A DNA stretch of 64,000 nt, from contig NZ_AP018365.1 in the NCBI RefSeq assembly GCF_016756395.1, positions 2,425,501 to 2,489,500 on the forward strand. Direction: 5' to 3'. The stretch is from Streptomyces sp. SN-593. Lineage in GTDB: Bacteria; Actinomycetota; Actinomycetes; Streptomycetales; Streptomycetaceae. Below, piece after piece: positions 1 through 8,623 of this stretch (position 1 is its first letter; every line of letters begins with the position of its first letter). The notes beneath the pieces are model-generated. The model was not told where the DNA came from. It did not search any database and saw only the letters and a program-made list of their open reading frames with translations. A program made the translations under genes and the position numbers.

Positions 1-1
1 C

Positions 2-460
2 GAGAACTACGCCGAGAACGCGGTGCTGCTGGCCGAGGAGACCGCCGACACCGACGGCGTGGTGCCGATCCCCGGCGCCGCCGCGTTCCTCGCCTCGCTC
101 CGGGGCCTGCCGCACGCCCTGGTCACCTCCGCCAGCGCCGAGCTGGCCCGGACCCGGATGGAGGCGGCCGGGCTGCCCCTCCCGGAGGTCAGGGTCACCG
201 CGGAGTGCGTGAGCGCCAGCAAGCCCGACCCGGAGGGCTTCCTGAAGGGGGCCGCCGAACTCGGCTTCGCCCCCGAGGACTGCGTCGTCTTCGAGGACGC
301 CGAGGTCGGCATCGCCGCGGCCCGCGCCGCGGGGATGCGGGTCGTCGGCGTGGGCCCCCGCGCGCTCGCCCAGCACCCCAGCGCGCACGCGCCGTCCCTG
401 GAACACGTGCGGGTGCGCCCGGCGTCCGGCGGCGGCCTCGTGGTGACCGTCACGCCGTGA
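2..460 (+). CDS. HAD-family phosphatase, C-terminal part
   Basis: The open frame enters from the left edge, so the N-terminus with the nucleophile motif (DxDxT) is outside the window. What remains shows HAD motif II (LVTSAS, about residues 40-45 of the visible part), the conserved Lys of motif III in ASKPDPEGF, and the metal-binding motif IV VVFEDAEVGIAAARAAG. This matches the beta-phosphoglucomutase/DOG-phosphatase branch of small HAD sugar phosphatases, which dephosphorylate cytosolic sugar phosphates. The substrate cannot be assigned. The gene ends just before a run of short GTGAGCCGGTGAT-type repeats. Confidence 0.85.
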   Translation, partial: ENYAENAVLLAEETADTDGVVPIPGAAAFLASLRGLPHALVTSASAELARTRMEAAGLPLPEVRVTAECVSASKPDPEGFLKGAAELGFAPEDCVVFEDAEVGIAAARAAGMRVVGVGPRALAQHPSAHAPSLEHVRVRPASGGGLVVTVTP

Positions 461-535
461 TCCCGTGATGCCGTGAGCCGGTGAGCCGGGTGATCCCGTA
501 ATCCGTGAGCCGGTGATCCCGTGAGCCGGTGATCT
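459..535. repeat. short degenerate direct repeats (GTGAKCCSGTGA)
   Basis: Immediately after the HAD stop codon, the units GTGATCCCGTGA, GTGAGCCGGTGA and GTAATCCGTGA recur about seven times in under 80 bases. They look like slippage products. No coding sense or hairpin was found in them. Confidence 0.6.
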
Positions 536-732
536 CGCGCTCCCGCGCTCCCGCGTCGGACCGATCCACCCGATCCCCCTCGCGCGGAAGGCGCGCGGGC
601 CGGTCCTCCTCCCGGGGACCGGGACTGTCACACATCGCGGCGCCCGCCGGTTCGTCCTGGCAGCGGCGCCCCGCGACGGGGCGTCCGGCACGGGCAGTCC
701 ATCCGCACGGACAACGGACAACGGGAGAGAAC

Positions 733-1089
733 GTGTTCGCCGCCTACCTCACGGTCACCCTCATCGGCGTGGTCCTCAACGGCGCCGCCGCCGTCACCTA
801 CCTGATCGGCCACGAATACCCCAAGACCCAGGCGGACATGAAGGGGATCGCCCGCGTGTGGGTGCCGGTCCTCGGCTCGCTGCTGGCGGCGGGCACCGCG
901 GGCCTGGCGGCCGGGCTCGCGGTGCCGCTGTTCGGCACCCTCGCCGCCTGCGGCCTGGTGCTCTACTTCGTGGGCGCGATCCTCGCCCACCTGCGGGTGG
1001 GTTCGCGCGACATCGTCGGCGGCGCCGTGTTCCTCGCGACGGCGCTCGCCGCGCTCGTCCTGGGCCTCGCCGAGCACGGCGCCTGGTGA
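733..1089 (+). CDS. small DoxX-like integral membrane protein
   Basis: This 118-residue protein has four hydrophobic segments (about residues 4-24, 46-66, 70-90 and 97-115), a size and pattern typical of DoxX-like membrane proteins of unknown function. The GTG start at 733 is chosen because GGGAGAGA lies just upstream and the first hydrophobic helix starts directly after it; a longer in-frame reading back to 529 is Arg/Ser-rich and implausible. It converges on the GDT1-type gene. No catalytic residues are evident, so membrane location is secure and function is not. Confidence 0.65.
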   Translation: MFAAYLTVTLIGVVLNGAAAVTYLIGHEYPKTQADMKGIARVWVPVLGSLLAAGTAGLAAGLAVPLFGTLAACGLVLYFVGAILAHLRVGSRDIVGGAVFLATALAALVLGLAEHGAW

Positions 1090-1159
1090 CCCGCCGCTCC
1101 GCCCGGGTGTGCCCGGGGCAGCGGTCGCGGGCGCACGGCCGCGCGGCCGCGGGCGGGAC

Positions 1160-1753
1160 TCACAGCAGGGCCGCGCCCGTGGCCGCCTCGTAGAGGCTGA
1201 GCGCGGCCAGCACGACCATGACCACCGCCGCCGCCTTGGTGATCAGCGGCAGGGGCACCCGCTTCATCAGCAGGCGGCCGCCGAAGATGCCGAGCGCCGC
1301 GACCGCCCAGAGCCCGAGCACCGCGCCGATCGCGACGGACACCGGGGCGTCGTAGCGCGCGGCGAGGTTCGCGGTCATGATCTGCGTGAGGTCGCCGAAC
1401 TCGGCCACGAGGATGAGCATGAAGCCGGCACCGGAGACCTTCCAGAAGCTCTGGTCGGCCGGCGCCCTGACCTCCTCCTCGTCGTCGTCCTTGGCGAACA
1501 GCAGCATGGCCGCGCCGCCGAGGAACAGCACCCCGACCACCCCCTGGACCCAGCGGTGCGGGAGCAGCGTCAGCAGGCTGCCGGCCGCGATCGCGAGCGC
1601 GACGTGGACGACGAAGGCGGCGGCGACGCCGACGAAGACGTAGGACGGCCGGTAGCGGGTGCCGAGCATGAGACCGGCGAGCGCGGTCTTGTCGGGCAGT
1701 TCGGCCAGGAAGATCACGCCGAAGACGACGGCGATGACGCTGATGCTGAGCAC
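1160..1753 (-). CDS. TMEM165/GDT1 (UPF0016) family cation exporter
   Basis: The 197-residue membrane protein has the two hallmark repeats of the GDT1/UPF0016 family: AELPDKT near residue 17 and AEFGDLTQ in the second half, where the acidic residues bind the transported ion. Characterised relatives export Mn2+ or exchange Ca2+/Mn2+ for H+. An acidic loop (KDDDEEEV) separates the two three-helix halves, as usual. The GTG at 1753 is preferred because it starts directly at the first helix (VLSISVIAVVFG); the upstream in-frame extension would run through the leader RNA. A yybP-ykoY-type manganese riboswitch lies upstream, supporting Mn2+ export. Confidence 0.9.
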   Translation of the reverse strand: MLSISVIAVVFGVIFLAELPDKTALAGLMLGTRYRPSYVFVGVAAAFVVHVALAIAAGSLLTLLPHRWVQGVVGVLFLGGAAMLLFAKDDDEEEVRAPADQSFWKVSGAGFMLILVAEFGDLTQIMTANLAARYDAPVSVAIGAVLGLWAVAALGIFGGRLLMKRVPLPLITKAAAVVMVVLAALSLYEAATGAALL

Positions 1754-1844
1754 GGAAGCTGTTCCTCGATCGGTCGGGGCGGCCGTACCGGGAGGAACCA
1801 CGGGCTGTCCGGGGGTCGCTTCGGCACGGCAGCGTCAGGACACT

Positions 1845-1974
1845 GCGGCCGAAGGTCTCGCTGGCGGGCACCGCGGTGCACCGCCTCCGGGCGCCGGCCC
1901 GGCACGCTCCCACCTCGCGGTGCGGAACGGCCCGGCAGTATGTCGACGGTCCGGCGAAGAGCTACTCCCCTTCT
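1845..1974 (-). promoter_or_regulatory. yybP-ykoY manganese riboswitch
   Basis: Read on the minus strand, the leader contains the family's conserved blocks: AGGGGAGTAGC near 1972-1961, then GTCGACATACTGCCGGGC near 1949-1932, then a GC-rich variable arm, and finally a GCGAGACC-type 3' block near 1863-1850. These are the conserved loops that form the Mn2+ site where P1.1 and P3.1 dock. The element sits about 100 nt upstream of the GDT1 exporter, a typical member of this riboswitch's regulon. The exact ends and the expression platform were not resolved. Confidence 0.8.
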
Positions 1975-2346
1975 GCTCCCGCCATGCTACGGCATCGCCC
2001 CCGTCCCACCCGGCCGCCGCCCACCCGGCCGCCGTCCACCGGGCCGCCCACCCGACACGAGGGCGCGGGCCCGCGCGGCCACATCCACGGAATCTGCGCC
2101 GAACCGTTTCCTGGAGAGTAATCCGGCCGTGATAACGCCGTGATTGTCTAGTACGTCACGTGCCCTCACGGGAACCGGGGCCCGGCACTGGCGTACGCTG
2201 TACGGCTGACGGTGGATGAAGATCCGCCGCTCGTTGACGCGACACCGGGAGCGCTCCTCCGGGGCTGCTTCGCAGACGGGCTCGCAGGACCAAGGCATGA
2301 GACCACGGCACGACACGAGCAGGACGGCGAAGGGCGAGGAGGCGTA

Positions 2347-3291
2347 GTGCTGCACCACCTGGGCTCCCTCTTCGAGTGGCCGTGGATCTACCTGCTCGTG
2401 GGCCTGTCCGTGCTCCTCGACGTGTTCGTGCCGGTGCTCCCCAGCGGCGTGCTGGTGATCAGCGCGGCGACCGCGGGCTCCACCGGGGCCCGGGACGGCG
2501 TGCTCGACATCCTCGTCCTGCTCGCCTGCGCCGCCACCGCGTCCTGCGCCGGCGACCTGCTCGCCTACCGGCTCGCCTGGCGCGGCGGGGCCTGGTTCGA
2601 CCGGCGGATCGCGAACTCGCGGCGGCTCGCCGCCGCCCACGAACGGCTCGGGCAGGTGCTCAACAGTGGCGGCGGCGCCCTGGTGGTGCTGGCCCGCTTC
2701 GCACCGGCCGGCCGCAGCGTGGTCAGCCTGGGCGCCGGCACCGCCCGCCGCCGCCCGCGCGAGTTCCTGCCCTGGTCCGCGCTGGCCGGCGTCTGCTGGG
2801 CCACCTACAGCGTCGGCCTGGGCTGGATCGGCGGCCGGTGGCTGGGCGCGAGCTGGTTCGGCACGCTGATGTCCTTCGTCGCCCTGCTGGGCGCCGGCGC
2901 GTTCGCCGCGCTGGTCTTCCGCCGTGAGCGGCGGATAGCGCTGGAGGCGGCCGCCTTCGCCGCCGCCCCCCTCGACGTCGAGCCGCTGGCCGGCGCCGGT
3001 CCGCTGGCCGCCGCAGGTTCCCTCACCGCCCTCGGTCCGCTGGCCGCGGCGCCCGCGTCGGCCCTGGCCGAGGGGCCGCTGACCACCGCCCCTGCGGCCG
3101 CGACCCCGGCGGCCGCCGCGCCGCGCCCGGTGTCGGCCACCCCGCTGGTACCGCCGCCGGCCCCGCCGTTCGTCCCGCCGCGGCCGACGTTCGCGCCGTC
3201 GTTCTCGTCCTCGCTCGCCGTGGGCCCGCTCGGCGTCCCGCCGCAGACCGCCACGCCGACCGAGCGCGGCCCGGTCGTCGAAGCGCTCTGA
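2347..3291 (+). CDS. DedA-family membrane protein with Ala/Pro-rich tail
   Basis: Residues 1-200 form a DedA/SNARE-associated-type integral membrane domain: a re-entrant N-terminal segment ending VPVLPSG, then [25 protein letters not shown], which contains the family's F-x-P-x-x-R motif. DedA proteins act as proton-dependent lipid-carrier or phospholipid flippases. The GTG at 2347 follows an excellent Shine-Dalgarno sequence (GAGGAGG at 2336-2342). The last ~110 residues are low-complexity Ala/Pro/Leu, unusual for the ~200-residue family, and probably form a disordered tail. Confidence 0.85.
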   Translation: MLHHLGSLFEWPWIYLLVGLSVLLDVFVPVLPSGVLVISAATAGSTGARDGVLDILVLLACAATASCAGDLLAYRLAWRGGAWFDRRIANSRRLAAAHERLGQVLNSGGGALVVLARFAPAGRSVVSLGAGTARRRPREFLPWSALAGVCWATYSVGLGWIGGRWLGASWFGTLMSFVALLGAGAFAALVFRRERRIALEAAAFAAAPLDVEPLAGAGPLAAAGSLTALGPLAAAPASALAEGPLTTAPAAATPAAAAPRPVSATPLVPPPAPPFVPPRPTFAPSFSSSLAVGPLGVPPQTATPTERGPVVEAL

Positions 3292-3518
3292 GTTCCCCCC
3301 GCCCTCCCTCCCGGTGCGGCTCCGCACCCGCGCGTCGCACACACGTTCCCGTCCCTGGGACGGATGACCACGGAGCCGTACGGAACCGGACGGATCACCC
3401 CGGCCGCGGTGCCGCTTTCCCGTATTTCGGAAAGTATTCTCACTCGATCCGGCAATAGTCAGCACTCTGCGTCGCCGAAAGAATTGGGCCGTACCACCTC
3501 CTTACGGAAGGACAGTCC

Positions 3519-4937
3519 ATGTCGGTTGATGCGGGTCAGGACACCGCACAAGGCAATCCGCAGGACGCTCAGGCGCGGACCAGTCTCGACACTGCCGCCG
3601 CGCGGAACCTGGCGACCACCACCAAGTCCACCCCGCAGATGCAGGGCATCTCGTCCCGCTGGCTGCTGAAGGTGCTGCCGTGGGTGCAGGTGAACGCGGG
3701 TACGTACCGGGTCAACCGCCGGTTGAGCTACGCAGTGGGCGACGGCCGGGTGACCTTTGTGAAGACCGGGTCCGAGGTCCGGGTCATCCCGCAGGAGCTG
3801 GGCGAGATCGCCGCTCTGCGGTCGTTCGACGACCTGCCGGCGCTGACCGCACTGGCGGATCGTTTCGTCCAGCGGGAGTACCAGCAGGGCGAGGTGCTGG
3901 CCGAGGCGGGGCGCCCGGTGGACACCGTCTACCTGATCGCCCACGGCAAGGTCGAGAAGATCGGCGAGGGGTCGTACGGCGAGCAGACCCGGCTAGGTTC
4001 GCTCGCCGACGGCGCCTACTTCGGTGAGCAGGCGCTGCTGGGCGAGGACACCTGGCAGTACACCTCCAGGGCGGCCACCGCGACCACCGTGCTGGAGCTG
4101 CCGCGGCAGGCGCTGGCGTCCCTGCTGGAGACCGCGGCGCCGCTGCGCGACCACCTGGAGGCGGTCCGGGCGATCCCGAGCCAGCGGACCAACAAGCGCG
4201 GCGAGGCCGCGATCGAGCTGGCCTCGGGCCACAAGGGCGAGTCCGCGCTGCCGGCCACCTACGTGGACTACGAGGTCAAGCCGCGCGAGTACGAACTGAG
4301 CGTCGCCCAGACCGTGCTGCGGGTGCACAGCAGGGTCGCCGACCTCTACAACGAGCCGATGAACCAGACCGAGCAGCAACTCAAGCTCACCGTGGAGGCG
4401 TTGCGCGAACGCCAGGAGCACGAGCTGATCAACAACCCCGAGTTCGGCCTGCTCAACAACGCGGAGTACGACCAGCGCATCCAGCCGCACGCCGGCCCGC
4501 CGCTGCCGGACGACCTGGACGAGCTGATCAGCCGCCGCCGCAACACCCGCTACCTGCTCGCCCACCCGCGCACCATCGCCGCCTTCGGCCGCGAGTGCAC
4601 CCGCGCCGGCATCTACCCGGACCCCGTGGAGGTGAACGGCTCCACCGTCCCCGGCTGGCGGGGCGTGCCCATCCTGAGCTGCAACAAGATCCCGGTCTCC
4701 GAGGCGCGGACCAGCTCGATCATCGCCATCCGCACCGGCGAGGACAACCAGGGCGTCATCGGCCTCAACCAGACCGGCCTGCCCGACGAGTACGAACCGG
4801 GCCTCAACGTGCGCTTCATGGGCATCGACGAGAAGGCGATCATCAGCTACCTGGTGAGCACGTACTTCTCGGCCGCCGTGCTGGTGCCCGACGCGCTCGG
4901 CGTGCTGGAGAACGTGAACGTGTCGAACTGGCGCTGA
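3519..4937 (+). CDS. eshA: family 2B encapsulin shell protein (EshA-like, cyclic-nucleotide-binding)
   Basis: The 472-residue protein has a disordered N-arm (1-45), a cyclic-nucleotide-binding-like beta-barrel (about residues 95-225, with the [11 protein letters not shown] phosphate-cassette-like segment) and a C-terminal HK97-fold shell domain (about 250-472, with [22 protein letters not shown] and the ending NVNVSNWR). This is the architecture of S. griseus EshA and of family 2B encapsulins, which form nanocompartments, usually around terpene-cyclase or polyprenyl-transferase cargo. No such cargo gene lies next to it: upstream is DedA and downstream is an unrelated minus-strand gene. The start follows GGAAGGAC, and a strong terminator follows at 4980. 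The symbol is by analogy. Confidence 0.88.
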   Translation: MSVDAGQDTAQGNPQDAQARTSLDTAAARNLATTTKSTPQMQGISSRWLLKVLPWVQVNAGTYRVNRRLSYAVGDGRVTFVKTGSEVRVIPQELGEIAALRSFDDLPALTALADRFVQREYQQGEVLAEAGRPVDTVYLIAHGKVEKIGEGSYGEQTRLGSLADGAYFGEQALLGEDTWQYTSRAATATTVLELPRQALASLLETAAPLRDHLEAVRAIPSQRTNKRGEAAIELASGHKGESALPATYVDYEVKPREYELSVAQTVLRVHSRVADLYNEPMNQTEQQLKLTVEALRERQEHELINNPEFGLLNNAEYDQRIQPHAGPPLPDDLDELISRRRNTRYLLAHPRTIAAFGRECTRAGIYPDPVEVNGSTVPGWRGVPILSCNKIPVSEARTSSIIAIRTGEDNQGVIGLNQTGLPDEYEPGLNVRFMGIDEKAIISYLVSTYFSAAVLVPDALGVLENVNVSNWR

Positions 4938-4979
4938 ACAGCGGCGACCCGCGACCGCCGACCGCGGCGGGGCGGCACT

Positions 4980-5025
4980 GACGAGGGCGGTTCCCCACCG
5001 GTCCGGGTGGGGAACCGCCCTCGTC
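4980..5025 (+). terminator. rho-independent-type terminator of the encapsulin gene
   Basis: A perfect 20-bp inverted repeat (arms 4980-4999 and 5006-5025) closes a 6-base loop 43 bases after the encapsulin stop. There is no U-tract, which is common for Streptomyces terminators. It may also act on the convergent gene ending at 5077. Confidence 0.85.
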
Positions 5026-5076
5026 GCGCGCGCTACGGGCGCGTGCCCGCTCCGTTCACCGCCGGAGCACGATCTC

Positions 5077-5835
5077 TCACTGCCGGAGCACGATCTCCCG
5101 GAACACGCCCGCGCCGACCGACAGGCCGTCGCCGAACGGCGCGTCCAGGTCCCAGATCAGGAAGAGCAGGAAGGCGATCAGCGCGCTGAACAGCCCGGCG
5201 AGGAGCAACTCCCGCCCCGAGCGCCGGATCTGGAGCGTGAAGATCAGCCCGACCGTGACCAGCGCGCCGGTGATCAGGCCGAACCACACCATGCCCGGCA
5301 TGGTCGCCCCGAGGCTCTGGCCGCGGTCCGTCCGGGCCTGGTCCGCCGCGGTGACCTGGTCGAGCAACGGCTGGTACGCCTGCTGGCCGAGGTCGTCCTT
5401 CGGGTCGTAGCGCGTGATGTCGCTGCGCACCTTGTCCAGCAACTGCGTGGCCCTGGGCGACAGTTCGTCGTGGTCGCGCATGTAGGGCCACTCCTTGTCG
5501 GCCACGTACACGGCGTAGGCGTCCACGTCCGCGCGCACCTGGTCGCGTACGCCTGCCGGGTAGACCTGCACCCGGGCCTTGATCTCGTGCAGGGCCTGCG
5601 CCTCGGCGAGCACGTCCGCCTGCGCGCTGCCGCGGCCCTCCCACACGCCCGCGATGGCCAGGCCGAGCACGATCGCGTAGACCACGCCGATCATCATGAC
5701 CATGTACTCGATGACGTCCGGCGTCTCGGACGGGTCGTCGTCGACGGCGATCCTGCGCTGCCGGAGCACCACGACGCTGATCACCACGGCGCACACCGCG
5801 ACCATCGCGATGACCAGCACCAACCACTGTGACAT
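5077..5835 (-). CDS. DUF4239 membrane protein
   Basis: This 252-residue protein has N-terminal helices at about residues 5-25 and 45-70, an extracytoplasmic alpha-helical middle (about 75-170, with EAQALHEIKARV and a KEWPYMRDHDELS stretch), and two closing helices (about 180-200 and 212-232). This is the layout of the DUF4239/bestrophin-like family of unknown function in actinobacteria. The ATG at 5835 follows a GGGGAG ribosome-binding site. The next gene upstream on the same strand ends only 21 bases away, so the pair is probably co-transcribed. Confidence 0.8.
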   Translation of the reverse strand: MSQWLVLVIAMVAVCAVVISVVVLRQRRIAVDDDPSETPDVIEYMVMMIGVVYAIVLGLAIAGVWEGRGSAQADVLAEAQALHEIKARVQVYPAGVRDQVRADVDAYAVYVADKEWPYMRDHDELSPRATQLLDKVRSDITRYDPKDDLGQQAYQPLLDQVTAADQARTDRGQSLGATMPGMVWFGLITGALVTVGLIFTLQIRRSGRELLLAGLFSALIAFLLFLIWDLDAPFGDGLSVGAGVFREIVLRQ

Positions 5836-5856
5836 GGATGAACTCCCCCTCTTTCG

Positions 5857-7059
5857 CTAGTGGTTCCTGCGGTAGGTGTGGGAGCCGGGGCGCAGTACGG
5901 CCACGGCGAGCAGGGCGGGCACGGTGGTGAGCAGCATCGTCTCCATCACGGTCCGGGTGTGCCGGGTCGGCTTGTGCACGGCTTTGGGCGCGGGGGTCGG
6001 CCACACGGCCGGGCGCGGCGGCGCGGCGGCGGGACTCGGCGCGGTGGTCGGCGGGGTGGTGGGCGCCGGCTTCGTGGTCGGAGCCGGGGCCGGGGAACGC
6101 GTCGGGGCGGGCGGGGACGGCGGTGGCGGGGCAACGACCGCACGCCGGGAGGGAGTCGGGGTCGGCTTCGGGGTCGGAGTCGGAGTCGGAGTGGGCGTCG
6201 GCGTCGGCGTGGGCGTGGGCGTGGGTGTGGGCGACGCGGGGGGTGAGGACGGGGGTGGGGAGGGCGGTGAGGACGGCGGCGGCTTGGGATGGCACCTCGC
6301 CGGCGGGCGGGTGTGCCACGGGTGGCCCGGCGGGAGGGTCCACGGACCGGTCCAGCCTCCGCTCCAACTCCAGGGCCAGGGCCAGGGCCACGGCCACGCG
6401 CCGCACTTCAGCGGCCAGGGCGGCTGCCAGTCGGTGTGGTGCGAGCCGAGTTCCCAGAACGGGGGCTTCGGGCGGGCCGGTTGGCGGGGGTGCCGGGCCT
6501 GCGGACGGGACGCCGGCGTCGAGGTCGACCCGGGTGTTGAGGTCGACCTAGTGGTCGGCTTCGGCGCCGGCTTCTGCCCGGGTTTCGGCGCCGGCCGCCG
6601 TGTCCGGTTCGGTGCGGTCGGCGGCGGATCGGCCGCGGTGGGTGCCGTCGTGGGTCCGGGCGCCGTGCCCGCGCGGGGAGTCGGAGCCGTGGAGGTCCGT
6701 GCCGGGGCGCGGGTCGGGGTGCGGGTCGGGACGGGGGTAGGGGTACGCGAGGAGCCCCGCGTCGGCGTGGGTTCCGCCGTCGGTCGCGTGGTCCGTGTCG
6801 GCGTCGGTCTCGGTCTCGGAGTCGGAGTCGGTCTCGGATCGGGCGAGGCGGTCGGGCCGGGTGGCCCTGACGGCTCTCGCGCGGTGCCCGGGCGGGCCGG
6901 TGGACGGGAGGTCGTACAGGCGCGGGTGGCGCGTATGCCGTCGCCGCAGCCGGGCCCGGAGGTCGCCGCGGCCACGCCGCCCAGACCCCACGAACCCGCT
7001 GCCATCACCACGGCGAGCGCCGCCCACAGCCGGGCGAGCCTCCCCCTCGAAATGCTCAC
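5857..7059 (-). CDS. Pro/Thr-repeat surface protein with signal peptide and C-terminal helix
   Basis: After a secretion signal (SRGRLARLWAALAVVMAAGSWGLGGVAAA), the ~400-residue protein is almost entirely Pro/Thr/Ser/Arg low complexity. It includes a long run of (PT)n around two-thirds of its length and a curious alternating Trp-Pro block (WPWPWPWPW) flanked by His/Pro-rich sequence. A hydrophobic helix near the C-terminus (METMLLTTVPALLAVAVL) with a basic end suggests membrane anchoring. GTG at 7059 places the signal peptide at the start; an upstream ATG at 7095 is possible. It is probably a wall-spanning stalk. Homology to a named family was not recognised. Confidence 0.6.
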   Translation of the reverse strand: MSISRGRLARLWAALAVVMAAGSWGLGGVAAATSGPGCGDGIRATRACTTSRPPARPGTAREPSGPPGPTASPDPRPTPTPRPRPTPTRTTRPTAEPTPTRGSSRTPTPVPTRTPTRAPARTSTAPTPRAGTAPGPTTAPTAADPPPTAPNRTRRPAPKPGQKPAPKPTTRSTSTPGSTSTPASRPQARHPRQPARPKPPFWELGSHHTDWQPPWPLKCGAWPWPWPWPWSWSGGWTGPWTLPPGHPWHTRPPARCHPKPPPSSPPSPPPSSPPASPTPTPTPTPTPTPTPTPTPTPKPTPTPSRRAVVAPPPPSPPAPTRSPAPAPTTKPAPTTPPTTAPSPAAAPPRPAVWPTPAPKAVHKPTRHTRTVMETMLLTTVPALLAVAVLRPGSHTYRRNH

Positions 7060-7194
7060 CCCACCATGCTTCGCAGCGCCGTCGCGCGCACCCACGCGAA
7101 TTCCGGCCGTTCACCCGAAAGGGTCATCCACGCCGCAAACGCGCCGATCCACCGCCCCTCGGGCCCGTCACCCGGCGCCGTCCGCGGGCACGGC

Positions 7195-7740
7195 CTACCG
7201 CGGCGCTCCCGCCTCGCCCAGCTCCGCCATCACCAGGTCCCACGGGTACGCCACCGGTTCGTCGCCGCCCGGCGGACCGGGTTCGAAGCCGCCGGGACCG
7301 TAGAGCACCCGCACGCCCGCCAACCGCAGTTCCCCCACGGACCGTTCGAACGCGGGGTGCCGGGCGTACGCCGAGTTGAGGCAGGGCATCGTGACCAGCG
7401 GGATGCCCTTGCCGATCGCCTCCGCGGCCACCCCGACCACGAACTTGTCCGTGATGCCGGCCGCCCACGCGTTGATCGTCGTGAACGTCGCCGGGGCCAC
7501 CACGATCACGTCGGCCGGCGGCCACACGTCGGGCTCGCCGGGAGACTTGTACTCCCACCGCACCGGGTGGCCGGTCAGCACCGCCAGACCGTCCAGCGAC
7601 TCCCCCAACCACCGCGCGGCGGTGGGCGTCAGGCCGAGGCACACGTCCCACCCCGCCCGCTGCGCGGACTCCACCACCCGCGCCACGTCGAACACCGGGG
7701 GTGCGGCGGAGGCGAACAGATAGAGCGTTCGAGTGATCAT
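7195..7740 (-). CDS. flavoprotein, phosphopantothenoylcysteine decarboxylase-like
   Basis: The 181-residue protein starts with a Rossmann-like strand (TRTLYLFASAAPPVFDVARVV). It carries the FMN-binding signature of HFCD flavoproteins: DVIVVAPATFTTINAWAAGI followed by TDKF, and a later MPCLNSAYARHPAF segment. The family decarboxylates cysteine-derived groups (CoaC, EpiD). This is a standalone domain without the CoaB partner, and homologues of this length in Streptomyces are of unknown substrate. ATG at 7740 opens exactly at the first strand; reading further upstream would run into the TetR gene. Confidence 0.8.
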   Translation of the reverse strand: MITRTLYLFASAAPPVFDVARVVESAQRAGWDVCLGLTPTAARWLGESLDGLAVLTGHPVRWEYKSPGEPDVWPPADVIVVAPATFTTINAWAAGITDKFVVGVAAEAIGKGIPLVTMPCLNSAYARHPAFERSVGELRLAGVRVLYGPGGFEPGPPGGDEPVAYPWDLVMAELGEAGAPR

Positions 7741-7787
7741 GCGCCCTACCCAACCGCCCCTCCCGCCCCACCGCAACCACCCCCCGC

Positions 7788-8444
7788 TCAGGGCCTGTCC
7801 GGCGGATCCCCGCGGTGTCCCGGGTCCGGACGCAGGGCCGTACCCGTATTGCCCAGCGCGGCCAGGCCCCGGTCGTAGAGATCGAGGACGTCGCCGCGCC
7901 CGTCGTCCTCGAGCCAGGTGACGGTGGCGGCGTCGAAGCACGCGAACGCCGTCGCGACGATCGCGCGGGCCTGCCCCCGGCCGATCCCGGAGGGGGCGAG
8001 CCTGGCTTCGAGCAGCGGCAGCACCGCCTCCTGGAGCCGTACCCGCTTCCCGAGGTAGGCGGCGCGCAGCGAGTCGGTGCGGTGCACCAGGCGGAAGCGC
8101 TCCAGCGCCTCCCCGGGGCTCGTGTGGAGCGAGAGCACCGCCTCGAACCCGGCGCGCAGCACCTGCCAGACGTCCGCGTCGGCCGGCTGTGCGCGGACGG
8201 CCTCCGTGAGGAGGGTGACGAACTGCTCCTCGCCGCTGCCGAGAAGGTCTTCCTTGGTGCCGAAGTAGCGGAAGAGGGTGCGCTGGGAGACGCCGGCCTC
8301 GCGGGCGATCTGCGCGACGGTCGTCTCGTCGTACCCCTGCTGCGCGAACAGGCGCAGCGCGGTCCGGAGGATCTCCTGGGCGGCCAGTTGCCGGGTGCGG
8401 TCCCACAGCGTGGCCGCCCCTCCGCCCTCTGCTCCCTGCGTCAT
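7788..8444 (-). CDS. TetR/AcrR-family transcriptional regulator
   Basis: The 218-residue protein has the N-terminal TetR helix-turn-helix: EILRTALRLFAQQGYDETTVAQIAREAGVSQRTLFRYFGTKEDLL (about residues 24-68), followed by an all-helical ligand-binding domain. It is divergent from an SDR oxidoreductase gene, and a perfect 15-base palindrome lies between them, so it very likely represses that gene and itself. The effector is unknown. Confidence 0.93.
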   Translation of the reverse strand: MTQGAEGGGAATLWDRTRQLAAQEILRTALRLFAQQGYDETTVAQIAREAGVSQRTLFRYFGTKEDLLGSGEEQFVTLLTEAVRAQPADADVWQVLRAGFEAVLSLHTSPGEALERFRLVHRTDSLRAAYLGKRVRLQEAVLPLLEARLAPSGIGRGQARAIVATAFACFDAATVTWLEDDGRGDVLDLYDRGLAALGNTGTALRPDPGHRGDPPDRP

Positions 8445-8490
8445 GCCCTCAGCCTAGCGCGGCCTGCCATCCTGGCACACGCACGAGGTT

Positions 8491-8505
8491 TGGCAGTCAC
8501 TGCCA
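8491..8505. promoter_or_regulatory. palindromic operator, TGGCAGT-C-ACTGCCA
   Basis: A perfect 7+1+7 inverted repeat lies in the 179-bp divergent region between the TetR regulator and the SDR gene. Related half-site-like words (CTGGCA) occur just upstream near 8472. Position and symmetry fit a TetR dimer site. Confidence 0.75.
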
Positions 8506-8623
8506 GTCAGGCGTACGCTGCCGGAAACCGGGGCCGGGCGCCCGCACGGCGCCCTCCCTCCCGTTCCGCGCCCGGCGCGGGGGAACCGGGAGAGACCCCG
8601 TGCGACCAGCGAGGAGAACATCC

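Noticed and set aside
1109..2143. plus-strand ORF opposite the GDT1 gene
   Set aside because: It is the shadow of the GDT1 gene and its riboswitch leader.
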